DNA from: Neisseria chenwenguii | GTDB lineage: Bacteria; Pseudomonadota; Gammaproteobacteria; Burkholderiales; Neisseriaceae | Assembly: GCF_002216145.1 (NCBI RefSeq) | Contig: NZ_CP022278.1 | Span: 1,302,001-1,366,000 of the forward strand | Length of the DNA: 64,000 nucleotides | Direction of reading: 5' to 3' | The notes under the pieces: model-generated | Told to the model about the DNA's origin: nothing | What the model saw: the letters and a program-made list of their open reading frames with translations, nothing else | Database searches by the model: none | Part shown: positions 39,944-50,371 of the stretch, piece by piece | Position numbering within the stretch: position 1 is the first letter of the stretch | Layout of the letters: every line of letters starts with the position of its first letter | Position numbers and translations under genes: made by a program

Positions 39944-41893
39944 CTACCGATACCGCCGCGCAATTTTCCGCGCGCGGCGGTACCATGCCCGTTCTTCCCG
40001 CGCGGCGGCGGGTTTCGGGCCGTAGCGCAGGGTTTCGTAGTCTTGCAGCAGGCGCTCGATGGCGGGGTTGGGGGAACTGCTTTCGGTGAGGCGGCGGCGC
40101 AGTTCGGCGGGGGTAACGGCGGCGAGGGTTTCGTCGGATTCGTCGAGCAGGCGGCGTTTGAGCTGCATGAAGCCGCTTTGGAAGCCGTCACGTTCGCGGT
40201 TTTTCAGCCACCAGCGCAGCAGCGGCAGCAGCGCCAAGCCCAGCGCGGCGGGGAGGAAGAGGAGCAGGGTTTTGAGGTTGAAACCGCCCAAGCCCATGCC
40301 GGCAAACAGGCTGTTTTGGCGGCTTTGGTCGTAGTTGACGACCCATTGCTGCCAGTAAAACTGCCCTGCGTCACGCCATTGGGATAAGGCGCTGCCGTCT
40401 GAAACCAGCGCCTGTTCGCTTTGCGGCAGGGCTTGGCTGATGCCTTGCGCGCGCGCGCCGGAAACGGCGGCGGTGGGGTCGATGCGCAGCCATGCCTGTT
40501 TGCTCGGCAGCCAGACTTCCGCCCACGCGTGGGCGTCTTTCGAACGGATCTGCCAGAAGCCCGCCTGCGCGTTGTATTCCGCGCCGAGATAGCCGGTCAC
40601 AATCCGCGCGGGCAGGCCGGCGGCGCGCATCATGACGGTAAAACTCTGCGCGTAATGCTCGCAAAAGCCCTGTTTGGTGTCGAACATAAAGCGGTCGATG
40701 CTGTCGGTTCCCGCGGTCGGCGACGGTTGGAGGGTGTAGCGGAAACCCTTGCTGCGGAAGTGGTTCAACACGTTTTGAATGTATTCCGACTCGGTGTTGG
40801 CGGGCTTGGCGAGCACGGCGGCAAGGGCGCGGGTTTGCGGGTTGTTGTCGGGCAGGCGCGTGTAGCGGCGGTATTCGGCTTCGCTTAAGGCGTGAGGCAG
40901 GGTGTCGGTCAGTACGGCTTGTAGGTCGAGGCGGCGCAAACCCTCACGGCTGCGCCCGGCGCGGACGGTGTCGCCCAAACGCCTGTCCACGCCCTGCGGC
41001 AGCGCGCCCGCGGGATAGTCGAGCGTGGGCAGGGCGCCGTTTTGGTCGCGGATAATCATTTGATAGGAAACGGTTTGTCCGCGCGGCGGCTGTGCGCCGT
41101 CTCGGGCAAACGGCGGCGCGGCCAGCCAGCGCGTGCCGTCAAATTCATCCATTACGATGGCGCGCCAGTAAAGCTGGCCGGGCGCGGGCGTGAGGCCGTC
41201 TGAAAACGTGATGTTCGCCACCCATTCGTTGCTCTGCACCAGATTACTGATGCTGCCGGGCGAAAGCGTGTCGGAAAGCCCGGTCTTCGCCTGCGCCTGC
41301 GCGCTTTGCGGAATGCGCCACAACGGCTCGTCCATACGCGGCACGCCGACGAACAAAACCGCCGCCAGCGGCAGCGTCATCGCCAGCGAAACCAAGCTGA
41401 AGCGCAACGCCTCGCGCCTGTCCAAACCGTTTGACACGGCAAGACAGACGCTGACAAACAGCAGCGCAAACAGCAGCCACACGCCGACAAACAGGCTCTG
41501 GTCGAGCAAAACCGTCGAACCGATAAGAAACAGCATCGCCAATAGCAAAACGTTCCAATCGCGCCGCGAACCGCTTTCAAACGCCTTGATCACCACCATC
41601 AGCAGCAGAAAAGCCACCCCGCCTTCGCGTCCGAACACCGTGCCGAGCTGAGTCCAAACCAACGCGCCCGCCATCAGCGCCAAAGCCGCGTTCGGCAGCG
41701 CGGGCAGTTTGCCGATGCCCGCAAACAGCAACGCGCCGCGTATCAGCATCAGCGCGGCAAACAGCAGGGTAATCACGGGCGGCAGCGAGAAAAGCAGCGG
41801 CAGGGAGGCAAACAGCAGCGCCGCGAGCACCGTCAGCGCGGTTTTCGGCGGCGGGGGCTGGGTGAGGAAAGGGTAGGGGGACGGTTGGGGCAT
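39944..41893 (-). CDS. TgpA-like membrane transglutaminase
   Basis: 649 residues. About six N-terminal membrane helices (residues 17-185), a periplasmic domain with the transglutaminase core (Cys in GFCEHYAQSF, His in DAHAWAEVWLP, Asp in RIDPTAAV), a last helix near 555 and a cytoplasmic tail. This is the DUF3488/TgpA family; its cellular role in envelope processes is not settled. The catalytic triad is intact. Transcribed alone; a terminator pair lies at 39887-39938. Confidence 0.88.
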   Translation of the reverse strand: MPQPSPYPFLTQPPPPKTALTVLAALLFASLPLLFSLPPVITLLFAALMLIRGALLFAGIGKLPALPNAALALMAGALVWTQLGTVFGREGGVAFLLLMVVIKAFESGSRRDWNVLLLAMLFLIGSTVLLDQSLFVGVWLLFALLFVSVCLAVSNGLDRREALRFSLVSLAMTLPLAAVLFVGVPRMDEPLWRIPQSAQAQAKTGLSDTLSPGSISNLVQSNEWVANITFSDGLTPAPGQLYWRAIVMDEFDGTRWLAAPPFARDGAQPPRGQTVSYQMIIRDQNGALPTLDYPAGALPQGVDRRLGDTVRAGRSREGLRRLDLQAVLTDTLPHALSEAEYRRYTRLPDNNPQTRALAAVLAKPANTESEYIQNVLNHFRSKGFRYTLQPSPTAGTDSIDRFMFDTKQGFCEHYAQSFTVMMRAAGLPARIVTGYLGAEYNAQAGFWQIRSKDAHAWAEVWLPSKQAWLRIDPTAAVSGARAQGISQALPQSEQALVSDGSALSQWRDAGQFYWQQWVVNYDQSRQNSLFAGMGLGGFNLKTLLLFLPAALGLALLPLLRWWLKNRERDGFQSGFMQLKRRLLDESDETLAAVTPAELRRRLTESSSPNPAIERLLQDYETLRYGPKPAAAREERAWYRRARKIARRYR

Positions 41894-42313
41894 GACGGTA
41901 ATGTGTTTTGGGTTTTTTTTAATGTTTTTTGGGGCGGTTTTTTTCAGACGGCCTGAGGCCTCTGCAAAATACTGAAAATTGCTTGAAGGCCGTCTGAAAC
42001 GCTTATAAATCCGTCATTCCTGCGCATGCGGAGATGACGTCGGGGTGTTTGACGTTGCAGACGGTTTTCAAACAGTCTGGCTGCTTCCGAACCGTTCAGA
42101 CGGTCTGAAAACAGCCTGCAAACTTACGCAGTTGACTATGCAGCACGGCATTTTACCGCGTTACCCTGTACCGGCATATGAAAAACACGTTTTTTCAGGC
42201 GTATCGGCGGGCGGGCGCAACAGATACAGTCAGGCCGTCTGAAACCTTCCGATGATTGGCAGGCTCAACCAAACCAAGCATCAGAATATTTCAGACGGCC
42301 TCAGCCAAACGTT
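41894..42313. other. Intergenic region with uptake sequences
   Basis: Four or more uptake sequences (for example near 41944, 41986, 42233 and 42293) in both directions. No gene is supported; a 65-codon frame at 42045 has no ribosome-binding site and reads like translated uptake sequences. Confidence 0.6.
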
Positions 42314-42622
42314 TCAGCGCAGTTTCAACTGAAAAATCACTTTTTCGGTTTGACAGCAGAACAGCAGGTGCATTTTCAGCTCGAAGCCGCCGTCTGCCGG
42401 CGTGATGCTGCTGTCGATTTTGCAGGGTTCGCTTTCCACTTCGCGCGCTTTGGCGGTGTAGCGGGCGAGGGCTTCCTGCGCCAGCGCCTCGGTTTCGTAG
42501 GTCTGCACGATGTCGAGCGCGCAGTCTTCGCCGTCCAATACCGTGCCGACTTCGACCGAACAGTCGGGGCATTTGCCCACGCCTTTTTCTTCGGTTTCAA
42601 ATGCTTTGGCGGATTTGTCCAT
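42314..42622 (-). CDS. YfcZ/YiiS-family (DUF406) protein
   Basis: 102 residues. The start (MDKSAKAFETEEKGVGKCPD) and the pattern CPDCSVEVGTVLDGEDC, then ARYTAKAREVESEPCKI match the small DUF406 proteins of unknown function. Four Cys suggest metal or redox chemistry, not shown. GGAGA precedes the ATG. Monocistronic. Confidence 0.75.
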   Translation of the reverse strand: MDKSAKAFETEEKGVGKCPDCSVEVGTVLDGEDCALDIVQTYETEALAQEALARYTAKAREVESEPCKIDSSITPADGGFELKMHLLFCCQTEKVIFQLKLR

Positions 42623-42782
42623 GAGCTTCTCCGTTAATCAGTTAAAGACAGCTAAAAGTATAAACCCGCATCAGGCCGTCTGAAAACCGGGTCAGGTCAA
42701 ATTGCTGCGTGTTGTAGCGGTATGAAGGCCGAAAATGTGTTATAAATTTCGTTCCGAAAATTTTCACCAAAGGAGCAGAAAC

Positions 42783-43466
42783 ATGGAATTGGTATTTATC
42801 CGTCACGGACAAAGCGAATGGAACGCGAAAAACCTGTTTACCGGCTGGCGCGACGTGAAGCTGAGCGAACAGGGCTTGGCGGAAGCCGCGGCGGCGGGCA
42901 AAAAGCTGAAAGAAAAAGGCTACGAATTCGACATTGCGTTCACTTCCGTATTAACCCGCGCGATTAAAACCTGCAACATCGTTTTGGAAGAAAGCGACCA
43001 GCTTTTCGTGCCTCAAATCAAAAGCTGGCGCCTGAACGAGCGCCATTACGGCCAGCTTCAGGGTTTGGACAAAAAACAGACCGCCGAAAAATACGGTGAC
43101 GAGCAAGTCCGTATCTGGCGCCGCAGCTACGACGTCCTGCCGCCGCTGCTCGATCCGAAAGACGAATTTTCGGCACACAACGACCGCCGTTATGCGCACC
43201 TGCCCAGCGATGTCGTACCCGACGGCGAAAACCTGAAAGTCACCCTCGAGCGCGTTTTGCCTTTCTGGGAAGACCAAATCGCCCCCGCGATTTTGAGCGG
43301 CAAACGCGTTCTGGTCGCGGCACACGGCAATTCCCTGCGCGCGCTGGCGAAACACATCGAAGGCATTTCCGACGCCGACATCATGGGCTTGGAAATCCCG
43401 ACCGGCCAGCCGCTGGTGTATAAATTGGACGATAATTTGAAAGTGTTGGAGAAATTCTATCTGTAA
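42783..43466 (+). CDS. gpmA: 2,3-bisphosphoglycerate-dependent phosphoglycerate mutase
   Basis: 227 residues. RHGQSEWN with the phosphorylated His, [18 protein letters not shown] and AAHGNSLRA are the active-site segments of dPGM. It interconverts 3- and 2-phosphoglycerate. AAAGGAGCA precedes the ATG. An uptake-sequence terminator follows at 43497-43545. Confidence 0.97.
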   Translation: MELVFIRHGQSEWNAKNLFTGWRDVKLSEQGLAEAAAAGKKLKEKGYEFDIAFTSVLTRAIKTCNIVLEESDQLFVPQIKSWRLNERHYGQLQGLDKKQTAEKYGDEQVRIWRRSYDVLPPLLDPKDEFSAHNDRRYAHLPSDVVPDGENLKVTLERVLPFWEDQIAPAILSGKRVLVAAHGNSLRALAKHIEGISDADIMGLEIPTGQPLVYKLDDNLKVLEKFYL

Positions 43467-43654
43467 GGATGGAAGGTTTTTGAAACGCTTTACTTCAGGC
43501 CGTCTGAAATTCCTGCGGGAACTGCGCAGGGGTTTTCAGACGGCCTTCCCATTCAAAACTTGATCCCGCGCAATCCGCCGTGAAAACGCCCGTGCCGCCG
43601 TTTCCAATCACGGTATAATGTTGACAATTTCCACTCTCAGAAAATGGAACTGCC

Positions 43655-44830
43655 ATGTCAAATCCCTTGAATTTTGTCATGATTTCCCCCCATTTCCCGA
43701 CCAATTTTGAAACTTTTGCCGTGCGTTTGCGCGAAAACGGGTTCAATACGTTGGGCATTGCCGATGCGCCTTACGAATCGCTGAGCGGCACGCTGCGCAA
43801 CTCGCTGACCGAATATTACCGCGTGGACAATATGTACGACTACGATCAGGTTTACCGTGCCGTTGCCTATTTTGCGCACAAATACGGCCGTATCGGCCGC
43901 ATCGAATCGCACAACGAACACTGGCTCGAACTGGACGCCAAACTGCGCACCGATTTCAACGTCTTCGGCTACAAAAACGACGATATGCGCGCCATCAAAA
44001 CCAAAGCGCAGATGAAGGAAGTGTTCCGAAACGCCGGCCTGAAAGTCGCGCAGGGACGCGTGTTCCACAGCGACGACGATGCGCGCGCGCTGGCCGCGGA
44101 TTTGGGCTGCCCCGTGATTGTCAAACCCAATTCCGGCGTGGGCGCGAGCGATACCTACAAAATCAAATCGCCCGAAGAGCTGGAAGCCTTTTTCGGCTAC
44201 CGCACGCCCGGCGTCGAATACATCATGGAAGAATTTATCGAGGGCGACATCGTCACCTTCGACGGCCTGACCGACCGCGACGGCAACATCGTGTTTTACG
44301 CGGGTTTGGAATATTCCGAAGCCGTTTTGGACACCGTATCGGCGGACAACGACATGTTTTATTATGTGCCGCGCGAAATTTCAGACGACCTTGTTACGCT
44401 TGGCGAACAATGCGTCGCCGCGTTTAACGTGCGCGAGCGGTTTTTCCACTTCGAATTCTTCCGCACCAAATCGGGCGAGCTTCTGCCGCTGGAAATCAAC
44501 TGCCGCCCGCCCGGCGGCCTGACCGTCGATATGTGGAACTACGCCAACGATTTCGACGTGTTCCGCGAATACGCCAACGTGGTGAAAGACAATGCGTTCC
44601 GCACCTACATCACCCGCCCGTGGAACGTCGTCTATATCGCGCGCAAGGCCAACAAACATTATGTCAACCCGATTCAGGCCGTCTGCGAACGCTACGGCGC
44701 CAACATCATCAGCGTGCAACACGTCCCCGGTGTGTTTGCCAAAGTGATGGGCGAAGAAGGCATCCTCGCCCGCACCGAAACGCTGGAACAGATGCGCGAA
44801 ATCGTGCAGTTTGCACAGGCGAAGTATTGA
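43655..44830 (+). CDS. ATP-grasp ligase of unknown substrate
   Basis: 391 residues. N-terminal Rossmann-like region, then the ATP-grasp fold: CPVIVKPNSGVGASDTYK (ATP-binding Lys and loop), EEFIEGDIVTFDGL, and EINCRPPGGLTVDM with the metal-binding Glu/Asn. It would join a carboxylate to an amine or thiol. Two esterase-like genes follow (45065 plus strand, 45908 minus strand). The substrate is unknown. Weak ribosome-binding site. Confidence 0.85.
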   Translation: MSNPLNFVMISPHFPTNFETFAVRLRENGFNTLGIADAPYESLSGTLRNSLTEYYRVDNMYDYDQVYRAVAYFAHKYGRIGRIESHNEHWLELDAKLRTDFNVFGYKNDDMRAIKTKAQMKEVFRNAGLKVAQGRVFHSDDDARALAADLGCPVIVKPNSGVGASDTYKIKSPEELEAFFGYRTPGVEYIMEEFIEGDIVTFDGLTDRDGNIVFYAGLEYSEAVLDTVSADNDMFYYVPREISDDLVTLGEQCVAAFNVRERFFHFEFFRTKSGELLPLEINCRPPGGLTVDMWNYANDFDVFREYANVVKDNAFRTYITRPWNVVYIARKANKHYVNPIQAVCERYGANIISVQHVPGVFAKVMGEEGILARTETLEQMREIVQFAQAKY

Positions 44831-45064
44831 GGTTTCAGACGGCCTTTGAGTGCCCGAGGCCGTCTGAAACGCCGAATCCATCACAAACGCGCTCCCTCTC
44901 CCGCGGGAGAGGGCAAAGCGTCAGGCCGTCTGAAAAGTTTGTTCAAACCGCAGGCGGCAGAAGTTTCACAAATCCGAATGCCGGAAAGGTTTCAGACGGC
45001 CTTAAAACACTTGAGGCCGTCTGAAACCCCATCCCCGCCCAACCGTTTCAAACAAGGAACCCCC
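44831..45064 (+). other. Uptake-sequence-rich spacer
   Basis: Five uptake sequences within 200 bases, forming two inverted pairs (44834-44870 and 44990-45024) plus a single one. The longer frame running through it into the esterase is not used. Confidence 0.65.
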
Positions 45065-45817
45065 ATGCACATCGAACACCGCAGCCATTGGAGCGGCGAA
45101 CTCGGCCGCGAAATGTATTTCAACGTTTACGGCCACGCCGGCAAGCCCGTGGTTGTTTTCCCATCGTCCGGCGGCAACCAAAACGAATACGCCGCCTTCG
45201 GTATGATCGAAGCCTGCAAATCCTTTATCGAACGCGGCCTGCTGCGTTTTTACACCCCCGATTCCATTGACAAAGAATCCTGGCTCGCCAAGGGCAAAAG
45301 CGGGCACGATATGGCGCAGGCGCACAACGCCTACGACCGCTACATCATCAACGAACTCGTTCCCCTCATCCGCCACGAAGCGCAATGGGGCGGCGCAATG
45401 ATGGCGACGGGTTGCAGCATGGGCGCGTTTCACACCATTAATTTCGCTCTGCGCCATCCCGACCTGTTCGACACCGCCATCGCCTTGAGCGGCGTGTACG
45501 ACGCGCGTTTTTTCAGCGGCGAATTCCACGGCGACCAAGCCGTGTATTACAACTCGCCGATTGATTACCTTTGGAACCAAAACGACAATTGGTTTCTCGA
45601 CCATTACCGCCGCAACCACTACATCGTCGCCGTCGGGCAGGGCGCGTGGGAAGAGCGGCACATCGCCGACACCGCCCGATTGCAAGACGCGTTCCGCGCC
45701 AAAGGCATCGAGGCATGGTTTGATTTCTGGGGACACGATGTCAATCACGACTGGGAATGGTGGCGCGTGATGATGCCGCACTTTTTGAGTAAGCTGGAAG
45801 AACAGGGGATGATTTGA
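45065..45817 (+). CDS. Esterase D-like alpha/beta hydrolase
   Basis: 250 residues from ATG 45065 (AAGGAA upstream). Nucleophile Ser in GCSMGAF, acid and His in the C-terminal half (GHDVNHDWEWW). Putative esterase family (PF00756-like). No signal peptide, so cytoplasmic. It lies between the ATP-grasp gene and a second esterase on the opposite strand. Confidence 0.85.
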   Translation: MHIEHRSHWSGELGREMYFNVYGHAGKPVVVFPSSGGNQNEYAAFGMIEACKSFIERGLLRFYTPDSIDKESWLAKGKSGHDMAQAHNAYDRYIINELVPLIRHEAQWGGAMMATGCSMGAFHTINFALRHPDLFDTAIALSGVYDARFFSGEFHGDQAVYYNSPIDYLWNQNDNWFLDHYRRNHYIVAVGQGAWEERHIADTARLQDAFRAKGIEAWFDFWGHDVNHDWEWWRVMMPHFLSKLEEQGMI

Positions 45818-45863
45818 AACGGTGCGGTTGGATTGGAAGCCGTTTTGAAGTTTGCAAAAGAGC

Positions 45864-45900
45864 AAAGGCCGTCTGAAAGTTTAGTTTTCAGACGGCCTTT
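45864..45900. terminator. Bidirectional uptake-sequence terminator
   Basis: AAAGGCCGTCTGAAA and TTTCAGACGGCCTTT with a short loop between two convergent esterase genes. Confidence 0.85.
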
Positions 45901-45907
45901 GCTTTGT

Positions 45908-46726
45908 TTACGCCTCAAGCAGCGAAAAATGCAGAAATTCGGCGAAATGTTCCGCCCAGTAGCGTTCGTGATGGATTTCCCGCGCCATGATTTTCAGGCA
46001 GATGTTGTCGAGCGGGTGGCCGGTGCGCAGGAGCGCCTGATAGTAGCGCAGGGTGCAGTCGATGTAGGCCTGCGGCATGTCGGAAATGAATTTGGAATCG
46101 ACGTCGTCGCCCTCGTTGGTGCCGACTTGGATAAACACGCGGCTTTCGGGGTTGAGCGCGTGGTGGTGGACGAAGGCTTGGAAGCCGGGTTCGCTGAACC
46201 ACGAGGCCAGCGAGAATATGCCGAGCCGGCCGAACACTTCGGGATAGGCCGCGCCCATGTAAGCGGTGATGATGCCGCCCATCGAGCTGCCCGCGAGCAG
46301 GGTGTCGGCGCGGTCGGGGCGGGTGCGGTAATGGCTGTCGATAAAGGGTTTGACCGTTTCGACGACCCATCGCCCGTATTCCGCGCCCAGCCCGCCGACG
46401 GATTTGAACTCGTGCGAACCGGTATCGGTCTGCCACGGGCCGTATTCGTCAAGCCGCTGCGCGCCGGCGTTGTCGATGCCGACGATAATCAGGCCGGGCA
46501 GGTCGCGGTAGTGTTTGAGGGTGGGGATGATTTTCCAAGAATGGCCGGAGTAGGATTCGCGGCTGTAAAACACATTCTGCCCGTCGTGCATATAAACGGC
46601 GGGGTAGTGCGCATCGGTGCTGCGGTAGTCTTTGGGCAGCAGAACGCGCACGCGGCGCGTATGGTTGAAATAGGGAACGTAAAGAAAATGCTCCCGCATT
46701 TCCAGATAATCGGCTTCGTGGCGCAT
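45908..46726 (-). CDS. Second esterase-family hydrolase
   Basis: 272 residues. VYMHDGQNVFYSRESY near residue 45 and nucleophile GSSMGGIITAY at about residue 145, with the C-terminal His in REIHHERYW. Same fold as the 45065 protein but only distantly similar. No signal peptide. With the ATP-grasp gene it makes a three-gene cluster seen, in my recollection, in other bacteria too, with no known pathway. Confidence 0.85.
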   Translation of the reverse strand: MRHEADYLEMREHFLYVPYFNHTRRVRVLLPKDYRSTDAHYPAVYMHDGQNVFYSRESYSGHSWKIIPTLKHYRDLPGLIIVGIDNAGAQRLDEYGPWQTDTGSHEFKSVGGLGAEYGRWVVETVKPFIDSHYRTRPDRADTLLAGSSMGGIITAYMGAAYPEVFGRLGIFSLASWFSEPGFQAFVHHHALNPESRVFIQVGTNEGDDVDSKFISDMPQAYIDCTLRYYQALLRTGHPLDNICLKIMAREIHHERYWAEHFAEFLHFSLLEA

Positions 46727-46875
46727 GGGAATCCCTTGTTTGGCGGAGTGCGGATTGCCGTACTGCTGAATATATAGAGTCTGCCCGTTTTCAGACGGCC
46801 TTGCCTGCGCCGCCCGGTACGGTATCCGTATGCCGTTGCGGGGCGGATACCGGGGCTTTTCCGAGCGGTTTCAAA

Positions 46876-47880
46876 TCAAAACGTAAATCCTGTTTCCAAT
46901 TCTTCGTCGCCGACCAGTTCGACCAAGAGCGCATAAAGCGGTGCCAGTTCGACGTAGCGGCGGGAGGCGCGGCGCAGGTAGTTGAGGAAGCGCGGGATTT
47001 CGGGGCGGTATTTGTCTTTGCCGTCGCGGTAGTAGAGGCGGGCGAAGATGCCGGCGACTTTCAGATGGCGTTGTACGCCCATCCATTCGAACCAGCGGTA
47101 GAATTCGTCGAACTGCTCGGGTACGGGCAGGCCGGCGGCGCGGGCTTGTTCCCAGTAGCGGATGACCAGATCCAAAACGAATTCTTCTTCCCATTCGATA
47201 AAGGCGTCGCGCAGCAGGGATACGAGGTCGTAGGATACGGGGCCGTAGAGCGCGTCTTGGAAATCCAACACGCCCGGGCGGCCGTTTTGCAGCATCAGGT
47301 TGCGCACGATGAAATCGCGGTGTACATACACTTTGGGCTGTTCCAACAGGGGCGGCAGCAGGGTATCGACGGTTTGCTGCCAGAGTTGGCGCTGTTTGTA
47401 GGTCAGTTCTTTGCCGAGCTCTTTGGCGACGAACCATTCGGGGAAGAGGTTGATTTCGCGCAGCATGACTTCGCGGTCGTATTCGGGCAGGTCGCCCGCG
47501 CGGCTGGCTTTCTGCAATTCGACGAGTTCGGCGACGGCTTCGAGCAGCAGGGCTTTGTGGGCGGCTTCGGAAGTTTCCTGATTCATGGCGGCGAGGAAGG
47601 TGGTGCTGCCCAAGTCGTTCAACACCATAAAGCCTTTGTTTTCGTCAACATGAAGCACTTGCGGAACGTTTACCATATTGAAAAGTTTTTGCACTTTTAG
47701 GTAAGGGGCGACGCTCATTTTTTCAGGCGGCGCGTCCATGCAGACGACGGTGCTGCCGTCTGAAAATGCCGCGCGGAAGTAGCGTCGGAAGTCGGCGTCG
47801 GCGGCGGCGAAGCTCAATGTAAAGGAGCGGTCGGGGTAAACGGTTTCCAGCCAGTCTTGTAATTCGGTTTGTCGTTGCAT
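46876..47880 (-). CDS. amgK: N-acetylmuramate/N-acetylglucosamine anomeric kinase
   Basis: 334 residues, aminoglycoside phosphotransferase-like fold. Catalytic HRDFIVRNLML and the metal-binding VLDFQDA are present. AmgK makes MurNAc-1-phosphate in the MurU cell-wall recycling route, which bypasses MurA. It diverges from lptD, the same layout as in Pseudomonas. murU is not adjacent here. Confidence 0.88.
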   Translation of the reverse strand: MQRQTELQDWLETVYPDRSFTLSFAAADADFRRYFRAAFSDGSTVVCMDAPPEKMSVAPYLKVQKLFNMVNVPQVLHVDENKGFMVLNDLGSTTFLAAMNQETSEAAHKALLLEAVAELVELQKASRAGDLPEYDREVMLREINLFPEWFVAKELGKELTYKQRQLWQQTVDTLLPPLLEQPKVYVHRDFIVRNLMLQNGRPGVLDFQDALYGPVSYDLVSLLRDAFIEWEEEFVLDLVIRYWEQARAAGLPVPEQFDEFYRWFEWMGVQRHLKVAGIFARLYYRDGKDKYRPEIPRFLNYLRRASRRYVELAPLYALLVELVGDEELETGFTF

Positions 47881-47950
47881 AGCGGTTTTTCAGATTTTCA
47901 GGTTAAAATAAACGCTATTCTAACTGGCAAAACCGATTTGAGGGGCAACT

Positions 47951-50371
47951 TTGGCTCGTTTATTTTCTCCCAAACCTTTGGTCTTCGCGCTGAGCGTTGC
48001 CTTCAGTACGGCGGCGGCTGCCCAGACTCCGGGCGGGTTTGTACCCGATCCTGCCGATTATGTGCCGATTGAAGCGCCGCCGCAGAATGCGGTAAAAAAT
48101 TCAGACGGCCAAAGCGCGGAAGAATTGTCGCTGGGCAATACCTGCCTGTTTTGTACGGAAGAAAAACGCGCCGCCAGCCCCGCCGCCAAGCAGTTTGCGC
48201 CCGAAGTGCGCCGCAGCGGCGAAGACGCCGTTCCCGCCGACTATACCCGCCTGACCGCCGACAGCGTGGAAGGGCAGAACAAAGTCGGCGTCAAAGCGCG
48301 CGGCGATGTGGTGGTCGAGCGCAATCAGGATGTGCTCAATTCCGAATGGGCAATCTACGACCAGCAGGCCAATACCGTGACCGCGGGCGATAAGTTCATC
48401 CTATTCCGCGACGGCTCGTTTGCCGGCGGCGACAAAATCACCTACAACCTCACCGACCGCACGGGCACAACCGAAAACGTGCGCATGGCAACCGAGCGCG
48501 AAGGCCGCCGTTTGCAGAGCGTGAGCGAAAAGGCCGAGATGAAGGGCAGCGGCCTCTACAACCTCATCAATACCAAATTCAATACTTGCGAACCGGGCGA
48601 TGCGAGCTGGTATATCAAAGCCAAAAGCATCGAGGCCGACGAAAATACCGGTATCGGCGTGGCCAAACACGCTTCGCTGGTGTTCGGCGGCGTCCCTGTT
48701 TTATACACGCCGTGGGCGGATTTCCCGATTAACGGCAACCGCAAAAGCGGCCTTTTGATGCCCAACATCGCCAGCGGTTCAGACGGCCTCGAATTAGACC
48801 TGCCGTATTATATGAACCTCGCGCCGAATTACGATGCCACGATTACGCCGGGTATCATCAGCGGACGCGGCGTACGCCTCAGCGGCCAGTTCCGCTACCT
48901 CCAGCCGAAATACAACGGCCAGGTCGAAGGCACTTGGATGCCGCACGACAAAAAAAGCGAAGAAAACAACCGCTATCACGCCAAATTCAAACACAACCAG
49001 CAGTTTACCGACAAACTCAGCGGCGGCATCGACTTCAACCAAGTTTCCGACGATGCCTACTACCGCGATTTCTACGGCCGTAACGACATCGCCGACAACG
49101 TCAACCTTAACCGCCAAGCCTGGCTGAACTACGGTAATAAGGTTTGGGGCGGCCGTTTCGACGGCGCACTCACGGCGCAGAAATACCAAACCCTCGCCAG
49201 CGAAAACGGCTACAAAGACGAGCCGTACGCCATTCTGCCGCGCTTAAGCGGCCGTTGGCAGAAAAACATCGGCAACGCCCAAGTCAACGTGTTCGGCCAG
49301 TTTACCCGCTTCGACCACGATGCCAAACAAAGCGGCAGCCGCACCATACTCTACCCCAGCGTAAAATGGGATTTCCACAACCAATGGGGTTACATCCGCC
49401 CGAAAATCGGCGTTCATGCCGCCCATTACAACCTCGACAGCTTCAACGGCCAAAACAGCCGCACCGCAGGCGTGACCCTGCCGATATTTAACGTCGATAC
49501 CGGCATGACTTTCGAGCGCAACACCGGCCTGTTCGGGCGCGACTACATCCAAACCCTCGAGCCGCGCCTGTTTTACAACTACATCCCGACCAAGTCGCAA
49601 AACGACCTGCCCAACTTCGACACTTCCGAAAACAGCTTTACCTACGCCCAGCTTTTCCGCGAAAACCTGTTTTCCGGCAACGACCGCATCAATGCCGCCA
49701 ACAGCCTTTCCACCGCGCTTCAGAGCCGCATCCTGAATCCGACCACCGGTAAAGAGCTGTTCCGCGCCGGCATCGGCCAGAAATTCTATTTCACCAATGA
49801 CAGCGTCGCCCTCGACGGTACCGTCGGCAGCGAAAAACGCAGCAGTTCCGACTGGGTGGCATTCGCAAGCGGCAACATAACCGACAGCGTTTACACCGAT
49901 TTCGACATCCACTACAACCAAAACCAAAACCGCGCCGAAAGCTACTCCGCCGGCATCCGCTACAATCCCGAGCCCGGCAAAGTCTTGAGCGCGCGCTACA
50001 AATACAACCGCAACACCCAAATCTACCTGCAGGACAACGGCCAATACCGCTACGACAAGCTCAACCAAATCGATCTTGCCGCCCAATGGCCGCTGACCAA
50101 AAACCTGTACGGCATCGCCCGTTACAACTACGAAATCGAAGCCCGCAAACCGCTCGAAATCCTTGCCGGCGTCGAATACAAAAGCGGCTGCGGCTGCTGG
50201 AGCGCCAGCGTCGTCGGCCAGCACTACGTTACCGGCGAAAACAGCAGTAAAAATGCGGTATTCTTCAATCTCCAGTTTAAAAACCTGAGCAATTTCGGTA
50301 AAAATCCGTATGAACAGCTCCGCCTGGGTATTCCGGGTTACAGCAAAACCAACGAGGTAGTCAAACCATGA
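47951..50371 (+). CDS. lptD: LPS-assembly protein LptD
   Basis: 806 residues beginning at TTG 47951 with AGGGG upstream; MARLFSPKPLVFAL opens the signal peptide. An OstA-like periplasmic domain (residues about 95-210) with LGNTCLFC Cys residues precedes a C-terminal 26-strand barrel that has the paired Cys near GCGCWSASVV. It inserts lipooligosaccharide in the outer membrane with LptE. Uptake sequences are read in frame twice (NSDGQS and GSDGLELD). The surA gene overlaps by four bases. Confidence 0.97.
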   Translation: MARLFSPKPLVFALSVAFSTAAAAQTPGGFVPDPADYVPIEAPPQNAVKNSDGQSAEELSLGNTCLFCTEEKRAASPAAKQFAPEVRRSGEDAVPADYTRLTADSVEGQNKVGVKARGDVVVERNQDVLNSEWAIYDQQANTVTAGDKFILFRDGSFAGGDKITYNLTDRTGTTENVRMATEREGRRLQSVSEKAEMKGSGLYNLINTKFNTCEPGDASWYIKAKSIEADENTGIGVAKHASLVFGGVPVLYTPWADFPINGNRKSGLLMPNIASGSDGLELDLPYYMNLAPNYDATITPGIISGRGVRLSGQFRYLQPKYNGQVEGTWMPHDKKSEENNRYHAKFKHNQQFTDKLSGGIDFNQVSDDAYYRDFYGRNDIADNVNLNRQAWLNYGNKVWGGRFDGALTAQKYQTLASENGYKDEPYAILPRLSGRWQKNIGNAQVNVFGQFTRFDHDAKQSGSRTILYPSVKWDFHNQWGYIRPKIGVHAAHYNLDSFNGQNSRTAGVTLPIFNVDTGMTFERNTGLFGRDYIQTLEPRLFYNYIPTKSQNDLPNFDTSENSFTYAQLFRENLFSGNDRINAANSLSTALQSRILNPTTGKELFRAGIGQKFYFTNDSVALDGTVGSEKRSSSDWVAFASGNITDSVYTDFDIHYNQNQNRAESYSAGIRYNPEPGKVLSARYKYNRNTQIYLQDNGQYRYDKLNQIDLAAQWPLTKNLYGIARYNYEIEARKPLEILAGVEYKSGCGCWSASVVGQHYVTGENSSKNAVFFNLQFKNLSNFGKNPYEQLRLGIPGYSKTNEVVKP

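Noticed and set aside
42045..42242. 65-codon gene between the transglutaminase and DUF406 genes
   Set aside because: Translates uptake sequences and has no start signals.
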